From Paenibacillus sp. GM2 (GTDB taxonomy: Bacteria > Bacillota > Bacilli > Paenibacillales > Paenibacillaceae), in NCBI RefSeq assembly GCF_900069005.2, contig NZ_LN831279.1:2003140-2067139 (forward strand): a stretch of 64,000 nucleotides of DNA. The letters are read 5' to 3'. Positions 25,136 to 32,341 of this stretch are shown one piece after another (within the stretch, counting starts at the first letter, position 1; every line of letters begins with the position of its first letter). The notes under the pieces are model-generated. The model was not told the origin of the DNA and ran no database searches. It worked only from the letters and a program-made list of their open reading frames with translations. A program made the translations under genes and the position numbers.

Positions 25136-26383
25136 GGGATGACTTATATTTCTATCCGCCTGCGTCCGCTTATACAAAATGGGGATTGCTGCTGCAATGA
25201 GGATCAACCCCATAAAAGCAGGTGCGGCATGACCCATAGTTACATAGATTTGACCTCCAATGATAGGTCCAATCATTCTCGCTAAAGCCTGAATAGATTG
25301 GCTCCCCCCTTGAATCCTCCCTTGTTCACTGGAATCTACAGACTTGGACAGCATCCCGTTAAATGAAGGCCCAAAGATCGAATCGCCAAAACCAAATATG
25401 AACATGCCAGCGATAAGAAGCGGATAGAAAGAGAGCAAAGCAGACAGCGCAATAAGGCCGTAGCCCATAATTTCTGATCCCATTCCAAGAATTGCGATTT
25501 GTTTATCAGTAAGTTTTATCAACAGCTTCGGCATGATGAAACCTTGTGAGACGATATCCTGGACACCCAATATTGAGAACATAAGCCCGATGATTGCTGG
25601 CTTCCAGCTGAAGGTATCCAGCGTAAATTGCGAGAATACCGCCTGTAAAGATCCGTTTGGCAACCAAAGCAAAAATGCGGAGACAAGCAGCCATTTCAAG
25701 TTTTTCATGGAAAGGATATTGGCAAGCTGTGCCAATGGATTCAGCCTCACAAAGGTAATCTCTTTCAGTCTGTTCTTCTTGTCGAGGCTCTCCGGCATAA
25801 AGAAAAATCCATAAGCCACATTCAATAACGTTATTACGGCTCCAAAATACATCGGTACAGCATAACCAAACTTGGCCAGTAATCCTCCCAAAGTTGGCCC
25901 GATGACGGTGCCCACACCTACAACAGCACTCACCCATCCAAAATATTTGGTTCGTTGTTCCGGAGGAATGATGTCTGCAAAATATGCGAAAATCGTACCT
26001 ATGCTGCCGCCTGTGATCCCTTCTATGATGCGACCTGCGAATAACACCCATAGAGCTCCGCCGATACCAAAAACGAAGTACCCGATTGCGGAGCCCAAAA
26101 GGCATACCAAGAGTAGCGGACGCCGTCCATATTTGTCGCTCAAAGTTCCAAGTACAGGGGCCGCCAAAAATACGCAGACTGCATAAACGGAGGTAAGCAG
26201 CGTAACTACTATAGCTTGTTCTCCCGGATTGCTTATATAAGGCTGCACTAAGAATGGGACAACAGGTGCGATGATGCTGAAGCCTATTCCACAAAGAAAC
26301 ACAGAAATGAGACCGAATATTAAAGCGTGTTTATCTACCGCTTGATCTGTTTTCTGTTTATTATCAGATGGATGTCTAAACAT
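25133..26383 (-). CDS. MFS drug efflux transporter (TetA-like)
   Basis: A 416-residue, 12-helix major facilitator. Diagnostic motifs are GTLSDKYGRRPLLL in the loop between helices 2 and 3 (motif A), GRIIEGITGGSIGTIFAYFADI and VVGVGTVIGPTLGGLLA (motif C of drug:proton antiporters). The ATG at 26383 follows AAAGGAG by six bases; the frame from 26428 would run through the operator. The promoter is covered by two identical MarR-type operators and the MarR gene lies directly upstream, so expression is probably induced by the drug itself. The stop codon TAA is supplied by the repeat element at 24954-25135. Substrate unknown. Confidence 0.92.
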   Translation of the reverse strand: MFRHPSDNKQKTDQAVDKHALIFGLISVFLCGIGFSIIAPVVPFLVQPYISNPGEQAIVVTLLTSVYAVCVFLAAPVLGTLSDKYGRRPLLLVCLLGSAIGYFVFGIGGALWVLFAGRIIEGITGGSIGTIFAYFADIIPPEQRTKYFGWVSAVVGVGTVIGPTLGGLLAKFGYAVPMYFGAVITLLNVAYGFFFMPESLDKKNRLKEITFVRLNPLAQLANILSMKNLKWLLVSAFLLWLPNGSLQAVFSQFTLDTFSWKPAIIGLMFSILGVQDIVSQGFIMPKLLIKLTDKQIAILGMGSEIMGYGLIALSALLSFYPLLIAGMFIFGFGDSIFGPSFNGMLSKSVDSSEQGRIQGGSQSIQALARMIGPIIGGQIYVTMGHAAPAFMGLILIAAAIPILYKRTQADRNISHP

Positions 26384-26410
26384 TACATTCTCCTTTCGAA
26401 ACTCATTGTT

Positions 26411-26428
26411 TTGTTTCCTCGTCAACAA
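26411..26428. promoter_or_regulatory. MarR-type operator, copy 1
   Basis: TTGTTTCCTCGTCAACAA, an imperfect palindrome with TTGTT/AACAA ends, just downstream of the -10 of the MFS promoter. It differs by one base from copy 2, 31 bases away. Confidence 0.75.
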
Positions 26429-26434
26429 TAATAT

Positions 26435-26458
26435 GGTAGTTTTGTTTCCTTGTCAACA
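26435..26458 (-). promoter_or_regulatory. MFS promoter, consensus-like
   Basis: Minus strand TTGACA, a 17-base spacer (AGGAAACAAAACTACCA) and TATTAT. The -35 lies inside operator copy 2 and operator copy 1 covers the probable start of transcription. The -10 is at about 26430-26435. Confidence 0.75.
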
Positions 26459-26459
26459 A
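26442..26459. promoter_or_regulatory. MarR-type operator, copy 2
   Basis: TTGTTTCCTTGTCAACAA overlaps the -35 hexamer of the MFS promoter; together with copy 1 it should give tight repression by the adjacent MarR protein. Confidence 0.75.
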
Positions 26460-26469
26460 AAAAGTAGAG

Positions 26470-26504
26470 AAAAAAACAGCCCGTACTCTGTAGAGTTAGG
26501 CTGT
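26470..26504 (-). terminator. terminator after marR gene
   Basis: Minus-strand ACAGCC ... GGGCTGT hairpin with an inner ACTC/GAGT pairing, followed by a run of T. It separates marR from the MFS promoter. Confidence 0.7.
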
Positions 26505-26531
26505 CTGTTGGTTTTATCTTCATTATTCAAT

Positions 26532-27005
26532 TTACTCCGACTTCATGTCCATACCCATTTTTTTTATTTCTCCATCCAGATGCTTACTATACTTTTCCAC
26601 GAAGCTAAGCATGCTGTCGAATTGTTCCACAGTCACCTGCTCAAATACGGCTTTATCCCGCTCCTGAAACTCTTTGTGCAATTTCTCATGAATTTCATAA
26701 ATGACTTTCCCCTGCTCAGTAAGCCTATAATAGATTTCTTTCTTATTATCCTGTTTCTGATAGCTTTCAATAAGGCCCTTTTCTATGAGCCTTTTAGTTA
26801 TTTTGCTCATAGCGCTTCTAGTCATATAAAAGGATTCAGCAAGCTTGGTGACGTTGGAATCCACATTTTTCTCAATGTATTCGATGCAATGTACTTCGGT
26901 AGGCTTATATCCCTTAAGACTGTCTTCCATCTTAAACTTATTAAGCCAAGCCATCTTGTTGAATACGTCCCTTAAAGCCATCATGACCTGTTCTTCTTTA
27001 TTCAC
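26532..27005 (-). CDS. MarR-family repressor
   Basis: A 157-residue MarR protein with the winged helix-turn-helix in the middle: PTEVHCIEYIEKN, VTKLAESFYMTRSAMSKITKRLIEKGLIESYQKQDNKKEIYYRLTEQG, where the recognition helix and wing are clear. I start it at GTG 27005, seven to eight bases after GGGAGG; the 286-residue open frame that continues upstream to 27392 overlaps the antiporter gene and its terminator and is not real. A -10 TATAAT lies upstream. It is the likely repressor of the MFS gene next to it, whose promoter carries two matching palindromes. Confidence 0.88.
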   Translation of the reverse strand: MNKEEQVMMALRDVFNKMAWLNKFKMEDSLKGYKPTEVHCIEYIEKNVDSNVTKLAESFYMTRSAMSKITKRLIEKGLIESYQKQDNKKEIYYRLTEQGKVIYEIHEKLHKEFQERDKAVFEQVTVEQFDSMLSFVEKYSKHLDGEIKKMGMDMKSE

Positions 27006-27102
27006 GGCCTGTCCTCCCACCCATTGGTGCATTAATCCTATTATATACAAAGTGGGCACCATAAAAAAGCGATCCTCTGACACATACCATAGATTTGGCA
27101 GC

Positions 27103-27154
27103 AAAATAAATAAACAGGATTGAAACGGAATTAACTCGTTCCAAAACCCTGTTT
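27103..27154 (-). terminator. terminator after nhaC
   Basis: Minus-strand AAACAGG / CCTGTTT arms with an inner GGAACG / CGTTTC pairing, followed by ATTTATTTT. Confidence 0.65.
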
Positions 27155-27193
27155 GTTTGTAAGCCGGACCCCTATACCAGGCTCCATATTTTT

Positions 27194-28582
27194 TTACCCT
27201 GAGACTACCTGCTCCTGACCAAGCGACTTCTTCTGCAAGCTCGGGATCAGGGCATAGGCAAATGTGATGAACGGACTCAGCCACAAGAAGGTCGCGTAAG
27301 GCAGATATTCGATGACAGGAACCCCAAGGGTCGCGGCAAAGAAAGCACCACTGACTCCCCATGGAATCAACGGATTGACAAGTGTGCCGCAATCCTCCAG
27401 CGTACGCGACAGCGTCTTGGCCGGAATGCCTCTGCGATTATATTCGTCCTTGAACATTTGGCCAGGCAGCAGGATCGACAAGTATTGTTCCCCAGTCATC
27501 CCGTTTACCGCGATGGACGATGCGCCTGTCATTAGAACGATAGCGCTGCTTCGCTTCAAGGGCTGAATTACTTTGCGGAAAAAAGCATCGATTACACCGC
27601 AATGCTGCAACAAGCCACCTAGAGAAAGAGCGATCAGAATTAGCGATACCGACCACATCATCGACTGCAAGCCACCGCGATTCACGATGGAAGCTACAGT
27701 CCCGTTAGCGATCGTGCTATGATACCCACTCTGCATAACGCTGAACCAGACATCGATTGCCGTCTGATGCTGAACGAATGCCGTAATCAGAAGTCCGGTG
27801 ACGATCCCTATGACTAGGGTTGGTATGATAGACACCCGTTTGACCGAACAAGCGATGACAGCGATTGGCGACAGAAGCGTCAACCCGTGGATCCGGAACC
27901 CTTCTTCCAGGGCCAGCTTGATCTGCTGGATAGAAGATAGATCCATTGCCTCAGGCCGTGGCGCGAACATAAAAAATATAGTTGTAATAACCAGTGCCGG
28001 GATCGTTGTGTACATCATATTGCGAATATGTGTGAATATGGAGACGCCTGCTACAGCGGGGGCAAAATTCGTCGTGTCCGATAGCGGCGACATTTTATCG
28101 CCAAAGCAGGCCCCACAGATGATCGCCCCTGCAGCCAAGGTTGGAGATATTCCCGTCGTTAAGGCAATGCCCATGAAGGCAACACCAACCGTACTCACCG
28201 TAGTAAATGAACTGCCGGTAAACATCGAGACGATGATCGTAACATATAGCGCACTCACCGCAAAAAATTGCGGTTTAATATAGTCCATCCCATAGTATAA
28301 AATCGTTGGAACTGTTCCGCTCATCATCCATACCGCGATAAGAATGCCGATCAGTGACAAAATAAGAATCGGCATAATCGCCGTCTGGATTCCCTGAATA
28401 ATCGCCGATTCGAGCTTCTTCCAGGGGAAGCCAAACAGGCGCAGCATCGTTGCTGTACCCACGGTTGTTGCCAACAGTGGCAAATGCGGCTCCGATTTCA
28501 AGAGAAATATGGAGACAAATAAAAGCGCCAGAATAAAAACAATAAGAAAAATACTTTTTGAGAAACTTAGCTCTCGGTTCAT
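27194..28582 (-). CDS. nhaC: NhaC-family sodium/proton antiporter
   Basis: A 462-residue membrane protein of the NhaC family, which also includes malate/lactate antiporters such as MleN. Family stretches are GAIICGACFGDKMSPLSDTTNFAPAVAG near the middle and GVSGAFFAATLGVPVIEYLPYATF near the end. About eleven to twelve membrane segments are visible. The ATG at 28582 has AAGGAG ten bases upstream. The mRNA has a leader of about 124 bases with strong secondary structure between a consensus-like promoter and the start, suggesting control by an RNA element. Whether it exchanges sodium for protons or for an organic acid cannot be told. Confidence 0.88.
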   Translation of the reverse strand: MNRELSFSKSIFLIVFILALLFVSIFLLKSEPHLPLLATTVGTATMLRLFGFPWKKLESAIIQGIQTAIMPILILSLIGILIAVWMMSGTVPTILYYGMDYIKPQFFAVSALYVTIIVSMFTGSSFTTVSTVGVAFMGIALTTGISPTLAAGAIICGACFGDKMSPLSDTTNFAPAVAGVSIFTHIRNMMYTTIPALVITTIFFMFAPRPEAMDLSSIQQIKLALEEGFRIHGLTLLSPIAVIACSVKRVSIIPTLVIGIVTGLLITAFVQHQTAIDVWFSVMQSGYHSTIANGTVASIVNRGGLQSMMWSVSLILIALSLGGLLQHCGVIDAFFRKVIQPLKRSSAIVLMTGASSIAVNGMTGEQYLSILLPGQMFKDEYNRRGIPAKTLSRTLEDCGTLVNPLIPWGVSGAFFAATLGVPVIEYLPYATFLWLSPFITFAYALIPSLQKKSLGQEQVVSG

Positions 28583-28594
28583 GGTGTAAGGACT

Positions 28595-28706
28595 CCTTAT
28601 TCAATGGTTGCTGCCCGGAAATAAATATTCTCAGCTCCGCTGAAGCTGCAGAATGATTTATCGCCTTTGCGCTTCCCTGCTTTCAGGCTTTCTTGCATTG
28701 AAGCAC
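28595..28706 (-). ncRNA. structured 5' leader of nhaC, candidate riboswitch
   Basis: The leader closes with a 7-bp stem (TTCAATG at 28696-28702 with CATTGAA at 28600-28606). Inside are a short hairpin CCTG-AAAG-CAGG followed by a purine-rich GAAGCGCAAAGGCG stretch, and a long hairpin of three segments (ATAAAT/ATTTAT, ATTCT/AGAAT, CAGCT/AGCTG) with single-base bulges. Such a multistem fold closed just before a ribosome site is what riboswitch aptamers look like. It does not match any family I can recall with confidence. Confidence 0.5.
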
Positions 28707-28712
28707 AAAGGT

Positions 28713-28741
28713 ACTATAACGATAAAAGCATAAGGAGTCAA
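28713..28741 (-). promoter_or_regulatory. promoter of nhaC
   Basis: Minus strand TTGACT (28736-28741), 17-base spacer, TATAGT (28713-28718). Transcription should start near 28706, giving a leader of about 124 bases. Confidence 0.75.
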
Positions 28742-28766
28742 TGTCTAGGTGATGAACATTCCCCGA

Positions 28767-29627
28767 TTATTCCTCTTCAGAGCATGGATGTAATGCGAAC
28801 CTCAGCGCGCGGCTGATCAATACCGGCAACACTGACACATGGCCTTCCCCAGCGAATTCCTGGTATTCGGCCCTAACCCCGATGTCCGCCGAAATTGCTG
28901 CCAGTCGTTCGCTAAGCGCTTGGGCTCGAGCACAGTTGCCGCATTCATGCGATTTTTCCAGTTCCCCTACACCAAAGAGCACCCTGACCCGGACTGGCAG
29001 CTTTCTGGCCAGAGCGATAAATTCCCTTTCCAAGTCCAGCATATATTCCTGGTTCCAGTGCAGCGATGGACTGCCTGCGATGTAATATTGAAAGGCTTCC
29101 GGCTTGCTGAACAGCGCATACACGGTGAACAATCCACCAAGAGAATGTCCGAACAGCGCCTGCCGCGTGCGATCGACCGGGAATCTCCCTTCGATTCGCG
29201 GCTTCAGCTCCTCTTCAATAAAGTGCAGGAATTCCCTTGCCCCGCCTTGCTCAGGAATCCGTTCATTATCGAAACGCCTGCGATATTCCATCGACGGCAG
29301 CGGTGTAAGGTCATAGAAGCGTTCCGGCGCATACGGACCGTTCGTCTCATAACCAATAGCGACGACTATTGCAGGCATCACTCCTGTATGATCCGGTCTG
29401 CGACATTGCAGCCTCAGCGCTTCTACCATCGTGCCGAATACGGAATTCCCGTCCAGCAAGTAGATAACCGGATATCCGGCGGGCGGAGGCTCTCCCAAGG
29501 GACGAGCTGCAATAATCCGATAGGTTCGCCCCTCGCGTGAAGTCATTCCCCATTGCTCGGCATAGGGGATGTTCACTTGCTGATATGCAGCATCCGAAGG
29601 CGCTGCTTCTGATATTATCGGTTCCAT
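28767..29627 (-). CDS. siderophore trilactone esterase (BesA/Fes-like)
   Basis: A 286-residue alpha/beta-hydrolase of the enterochelin/bacillibactin esterase family that opens the ester backbone of imported ferric triscatecholates so that iron can be released in the cytoplasm. The nucleophile serine is in FGHSLGGLF; the strand before it is YPVIYLLDGNSVFG, and the probable catalytic His is in AGEGHVSVLPVL. There is no signal peptide. Its ATG is two bases after the stop of the siderophore-binding lipoprotein and its AGGAGG site lies inside that gene, so the two are coupled: capture and release of the same ligand (inference). Confidence 0.9.
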   Translation of the reverse strand: MEPIISEAAPSDAAYQQVNIPYAEQWGMTSREGRTYRIIAARPLGEPPPAGYPVIYLLDGNSVFGTMVEALRLQCRRPDHTGVMPAIVVAIGYETNGPYAPERFYDLTPLPSMEYRRRFDNERIPEQGGAREFLHFIEEELKPRIEGRFPVDRTRQALFGHSLGGLFTVYALFSKPEAFQYYIAGSPSLHWNQEYMLDLEREFIALARKLPVRVRVLFGVGELEKSHECGNCARAQALSERLAAISADIGVRAEYQEFAGEGHVSVLPVLISRALRFALHPCSEEE

Positions 29628-29629
29628 CG

Positions 29630-30658
29630 CTAGCCCTCCTGCGGAATCAGAAACCGCAGCACATCATCGATAATTTTCTCATAAGCAATCAGGCCGCTTC
29701 CGAGCCAATAGCCGCTGTCCACCTCATAGACATGTCCCTGCTTGACAGCCGGCATGCTCTTCCAGATCGGGCTATCCATCATCGCCCGGTCTCCCCCTTG
29801 ATCGATAGCAAATATGTAATCCGCGTCCAGCTCGGGAACGACCTCCAATGAGAGGGCAGCGCTGTTGGCATCCCCGATCAGCTTTGTCTTGCCGAGTCCC
29901 AGCTCTTGATGGAGCACATACCCGGCTAAATAGTTGCCTCCCATCATATTGATTCCTTTAGGAGCAAAGCGGATAATTGCAATCTTTTTATTCTCCATAA
30001 CCTTGCTTAATTTCTCTTTAGCCTCATTGATTTTCTCGCGGTAATCCTGCAATGCCGCCTCAGCCTCAGCCGATTTACCGAGTAAATCCCCTATGACAGC
30101 AAGCGACTGCTCCATATTGCCGGAGGCATTTTTAAAAACATAAGTCGGTGCAACCTTCGCATAGCTCTCATAAACCCCATTTGCCGCAAAGGTTTCCGTC
30201 TGCAAGATGATAAGGTCCGGACTATACGACATCATAACTTCAGGCGAAGGCAATCCTTCGGAAAAATCCAGGATCGGCACATCGTTTAAGCCCTCTATCC
30301 AATCGCGATGTCCATCCTTGGCATTAGAATATCGGGCAACAGGAGTTACCCCCAGCTTCAGCAGAGACTCTTCCAGATAAGGAGCAATGATCTTCGCCGG
30401 TGTACCGGTCAGCTTAACCTCGTGCCCAAGCTCGTCCTTTATGATCCGTTCTTGCTTTTCCTCACTGCCATTTCCTTTATTGCCAGAATCAGCGGATGCT
30501 TTAACCTCTCCGGCCTGCTGTTCAGGTTCGAGTGCCGCACCGCCGTTCTTCGCCTGGGAACTGCATCCCGCCAGCAGACTCCCTGCAATCACACAGCTTA
30601 ATAAAACCAAAAATAGAGTTTTCCTTCCCTTTTCTCTCGTACCCCAAAGTCTTGACAT
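29630..30658 (-). CDS. siderophore-binding lipoprotein (orphan, paired with esterase)
   Basis: A 342-residue siderophore-binding lipoprotein with lipobox LAGC, a Glu/Gly/Lys-rich linker and the binding domain (KLTGTPAKIIAPYLEESLLKLG, VMMSYSPDLIILQTE, IWKSMPAVKQGHVYEVDSGYW). The ATG at 30658 follows AAGGGGG. A Fur box lies 18 bases upstream. It lacks a permease; downstream is the trilactone esterase, so a catecholate trilactone such as bacillibactin or enterobactin is the most likely ligand. The AraC fusion regulator upstream may activate it. Confidence 0.92.
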   Translation of the reverse strand: MSRLWGTREKGRKTLFLVLLSCVIAGSLLAGCSSQAKNGGAALEPEQQAGEVKASADSGNKGNGSEEKQERIIKDELGHEVKLTGTPAKIIAPYLEESLLKLGVTPVARYSNAKDGHRDWIEGLNDVPILDFSEGLPSPEVMMSYSPDLIILQTETFAANGVYESYAKVAPTYVFKNASGNMEQSLAVIGDLLGKSAEAEAALQDYREKINEAKEKLSKVMENKKIAIIRFAPKGINMMGGNYLAGYVLHQELGLGKTKLIGDANSAALSLEVVPELDADYIFAIDQGGDRAMMDSPIWKSMPAVKQGHVYEVDSGYWLGSGLIAYEKIIDDVLRFLIPQEG

Positions 30659-30675
30659 GATATATCCCCCTTAGT

Positions 30676-30690
30676 TGATAATCGTTCTCA
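30676..30690 (-). promoter_or_regulatory. Fur box of binding protein-esterase operon
   Basis: TGATAATCGTTCTCA matches 13 of 15 positions of the Fur core TGATAATNATTATCA. Confidence 0.8.
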
Positions 30691-30707
30691 ATCGACTTTG
30701 AGTATAC

Positions 30708-31958
30708 TTATTTTGCCAAGGATTCACCATAGTCATTATCCGGAAGTATATTTGGACAATTTCCGGTAAATAAGAGCAGTGCTTCATCCAGCATCCGGGC
30801 CATGGCCACCGCTGAATATTCAAACCAGGGATCGGCATTAATCATATATACATGATCGTTCCGTACAGCCTGGAGCTGCTTCCACTCGGCCGAATGCTGC
30901 AATGCCAACCAGAATTTGCGTGTTGAAGCCTCCGGACATATGGTCAACAAAATCCGCTCAGGATTTATCTCTTGCAGTTCCTGCAGCGCCATAGGCAAGT
31001 GGCTGTGCAGTTCTCTGCTGCCAGCAGGCCGAAGTTTTAAATCGTCGTAAAGCAGCTCCTGGAGTCCCCGATTCCGGTATGCGAACATTTGCGTACGGTA
31101 AATCCGCAGCACCAGAATACGATCCCTCCCCAGCGAAGCGCTTAACTGCTCCCGCGCAGCCTGGACCTTACGCTCGTAATTGCGTATCCACTGCTGTGCA
31201 GCAGCCTCTTTGTCCAAATATGCGGCGATATCAAGCAGTTGATCTCTCCAGCCTTTTTGGTCTGTGATGTAATGTACTGGCGCGATTGAGTTCAACCGGT
31301 TATCTTCGCTCATTTGCAGCCGTTCAGAACCGATAATAACATCCGGATGGGCCTGACTCAGCCTACCCAGATTGGTCTCAAATGTTAATTTGTAATAAGG
31401 GCTGGTGAGAATAAGATGCGACTTGATCTCGCTGCTGTAAAGGTTGTAGTAATACGGAGTCCATTTGGGATCGAGGGGGGCGATCTGCGGAATGATATTC
31501 AGCGCAAGCAAATGTCCGATCGCTGAGGGGGAACATGCCGCCACACGCTTGCGGGTATTTTTAGCGAATTCAGAGGGCGCTACACCCACTTCCTTTTTAA
31601 ATTTACGACTAAAATAAAATTCATCCTTATACCCTACCTTCCTGGCAATATCCCGCAGCCGCTCTTCGGATTCCGCCAAATACCGCTTGGCATGCCGAAT
31701 GCGGACATCCGTTAAATATTCCATCGCACTTTGGCCGAACGTTTTTTTAAATAAATCCACAAAATATTTGGGGCTAATGTTTGCCATCTTGGCCAGCTGT
31801 GCGATCGACAACGGTTCATCATAGTGACTCTCCATATACGTCTTGATTTCCAGCAGATCCGCCCTATTATATGTGCCCGCTCTTTGCGCTTTAGTCGCAT
31901 GCACGCCATCTGTTGCAGTAAAGCCGCTTTTTGTATGTGATGTTTCATTGGTATGCAC
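30708..31958 (-). CDS. AraC regulator fused to siderophore-binding domain, no N-terminal sensor
   Basis: A 416-residue regulator that differs from the two other fusions in the window by lacking the N-terminal AraC sensing domain: only about 30 residues precede the helix-turn-helix pair (about 35-135, with IAQLAKMANISPKYFVDLFK and IARKVGYKDEFYFSRKFKKE). The rest is an FhuD-like binding domain (about 140-400). The start is GTG 31958, six bases after GGGAGAGG. A perfect 41-nt palindrome containing a consensus Fur box is 36 bases upstream. It precedes the binding protein and esterase, which it probably activates when the siderophore is present in the cell (inference from Btr). Confidence 0.9.
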   Translation of the reverse strand: MHTNETSHTKSGFTATDGVHATKAQRAGTYNRADLLEIKTYMESHYDEPLSIAQLAKMANISPKYFVDLFKKTFGQSAMEYLTDVRIRHAKRYLAESEERLRDIARKVGYKDEFYFSRKFKKEVGVAPSEFAKNTRKRVAACSPSAIGHLLALNIIPQIAPLDPKWTPYYYNLYSSEIKSHLILTSPYYKLTFETNLGRLSQAHPDVIIGSERLQMSEDNRLNSIAPVHYITDQKGWRDQLLDIAAYLDKEAAAQQWIRNYERKVQAAREQLSASLGRDRILVLRIYRTQMFAYRNRGLQELLYDDLKLRPAGSRELHSHLPMALQELQEINPERILLTICPEASTRKFWLALQHSAEWKQLQAVRNDHVYMINADPWFEYSAVAMARMLDEALLLFTGNCPNILPDNDYGESLAK

Positions 31959-31993
31959 AGAGAACCTCTCCCTTGGAAAGATGTAATAACGAA

Positions 31994-32034
31994 AACGATA
32001 ATATGATAATGATAATCATTATCATATTATCGTT
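31994..32034. promoter_or_regulatory. 41-nt perfect palindrome containing a consensus Fur box
   Basis: Arms of 20 bases (beginning AACGATAATATG) mirror each other around the A at 32014 without a mismatch. Its centre, 32005-32023, is GATAATGATAATCATTATC, identical to the 19-base Fur consensus. It controls the AraC fusion gene on the minus strand. Confidence 0.93.
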
Positions 32035-32130
32035 AAAATTAGCATACCTTCCCGGTGAGATCAAGTCCTGTGCTAGAATGTATACCTTTGAGACCGCAAA
32101 ACGGGGTCTGCTCTAGTGCTCAACAACTTG

Positions 32131-32313
32131 TAACGAAACTGGGCATCGTTATTTGCCTCAAAACGAGAGATTTCAAACTTTTACGAAACTGGGCATCGTT
32201 ATTTGAGTAAATAAAGGGATAAAGGGCGGATTTTCTCCAAAATAGCGTTACAGTGTTTCGTTAAATTTGAGTAGGTGCTAATTTCCCGAAAATAACGATA
32301 TGGTGTTTCGTTA
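32131..32313. repeat. 183-bp four-unit inverted repeat element, copy 2
   Basis: The 23-base unit occurs as forward 32131-32153, forward 32181-32203, reverse 32241-32263 and reverse 32291-32313. Unit starts are 50, 60 and 50 bases apart, the same geometry as copy 1 at 24954-25135, while the spacer sequences have diverged. Lies between the Fur palindrome and the end of the hydrolase gene. Confidence 0.9.
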
Positions 32314-32341
32314 GAGCTATGGACTATCTACCCTACACCAT

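Larger units (their letters stand above)
31959..32341. other. gene-free gap
   Basis: This 383-base gap contains the 41-nt Fur palindrome and the second copy of the four-unit repeat element. No gene or other signal is seen. Confidence 0.75.

Noticed and set aside
25506..26294. 262-residue open frame on the minus strand
   Set aside because: Shifted frame inside the MFS gene; Cys/Arg-rich and without any domain.
27006..27392. N-terminal extension of the MarR gene to 286 residues
   Set aside because: It overlaps the nhaC gene and its terminator, and a strong ribosome site supports GTG 27005.
28595..28706. TPP riboswitch suggested by CTGAGA in the nhaC leader
   Set aside because: The other conserved TPP elements are missing; the hexamer is part of the long hairpin. 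A cyclic di-GMP type I aptamer was also considered because of GCGCAAAGG, but the conserved core does not match.
28839..29540. 233-residue open frame on the plus strand
   Set aside because: Antisense to the esterase gene.
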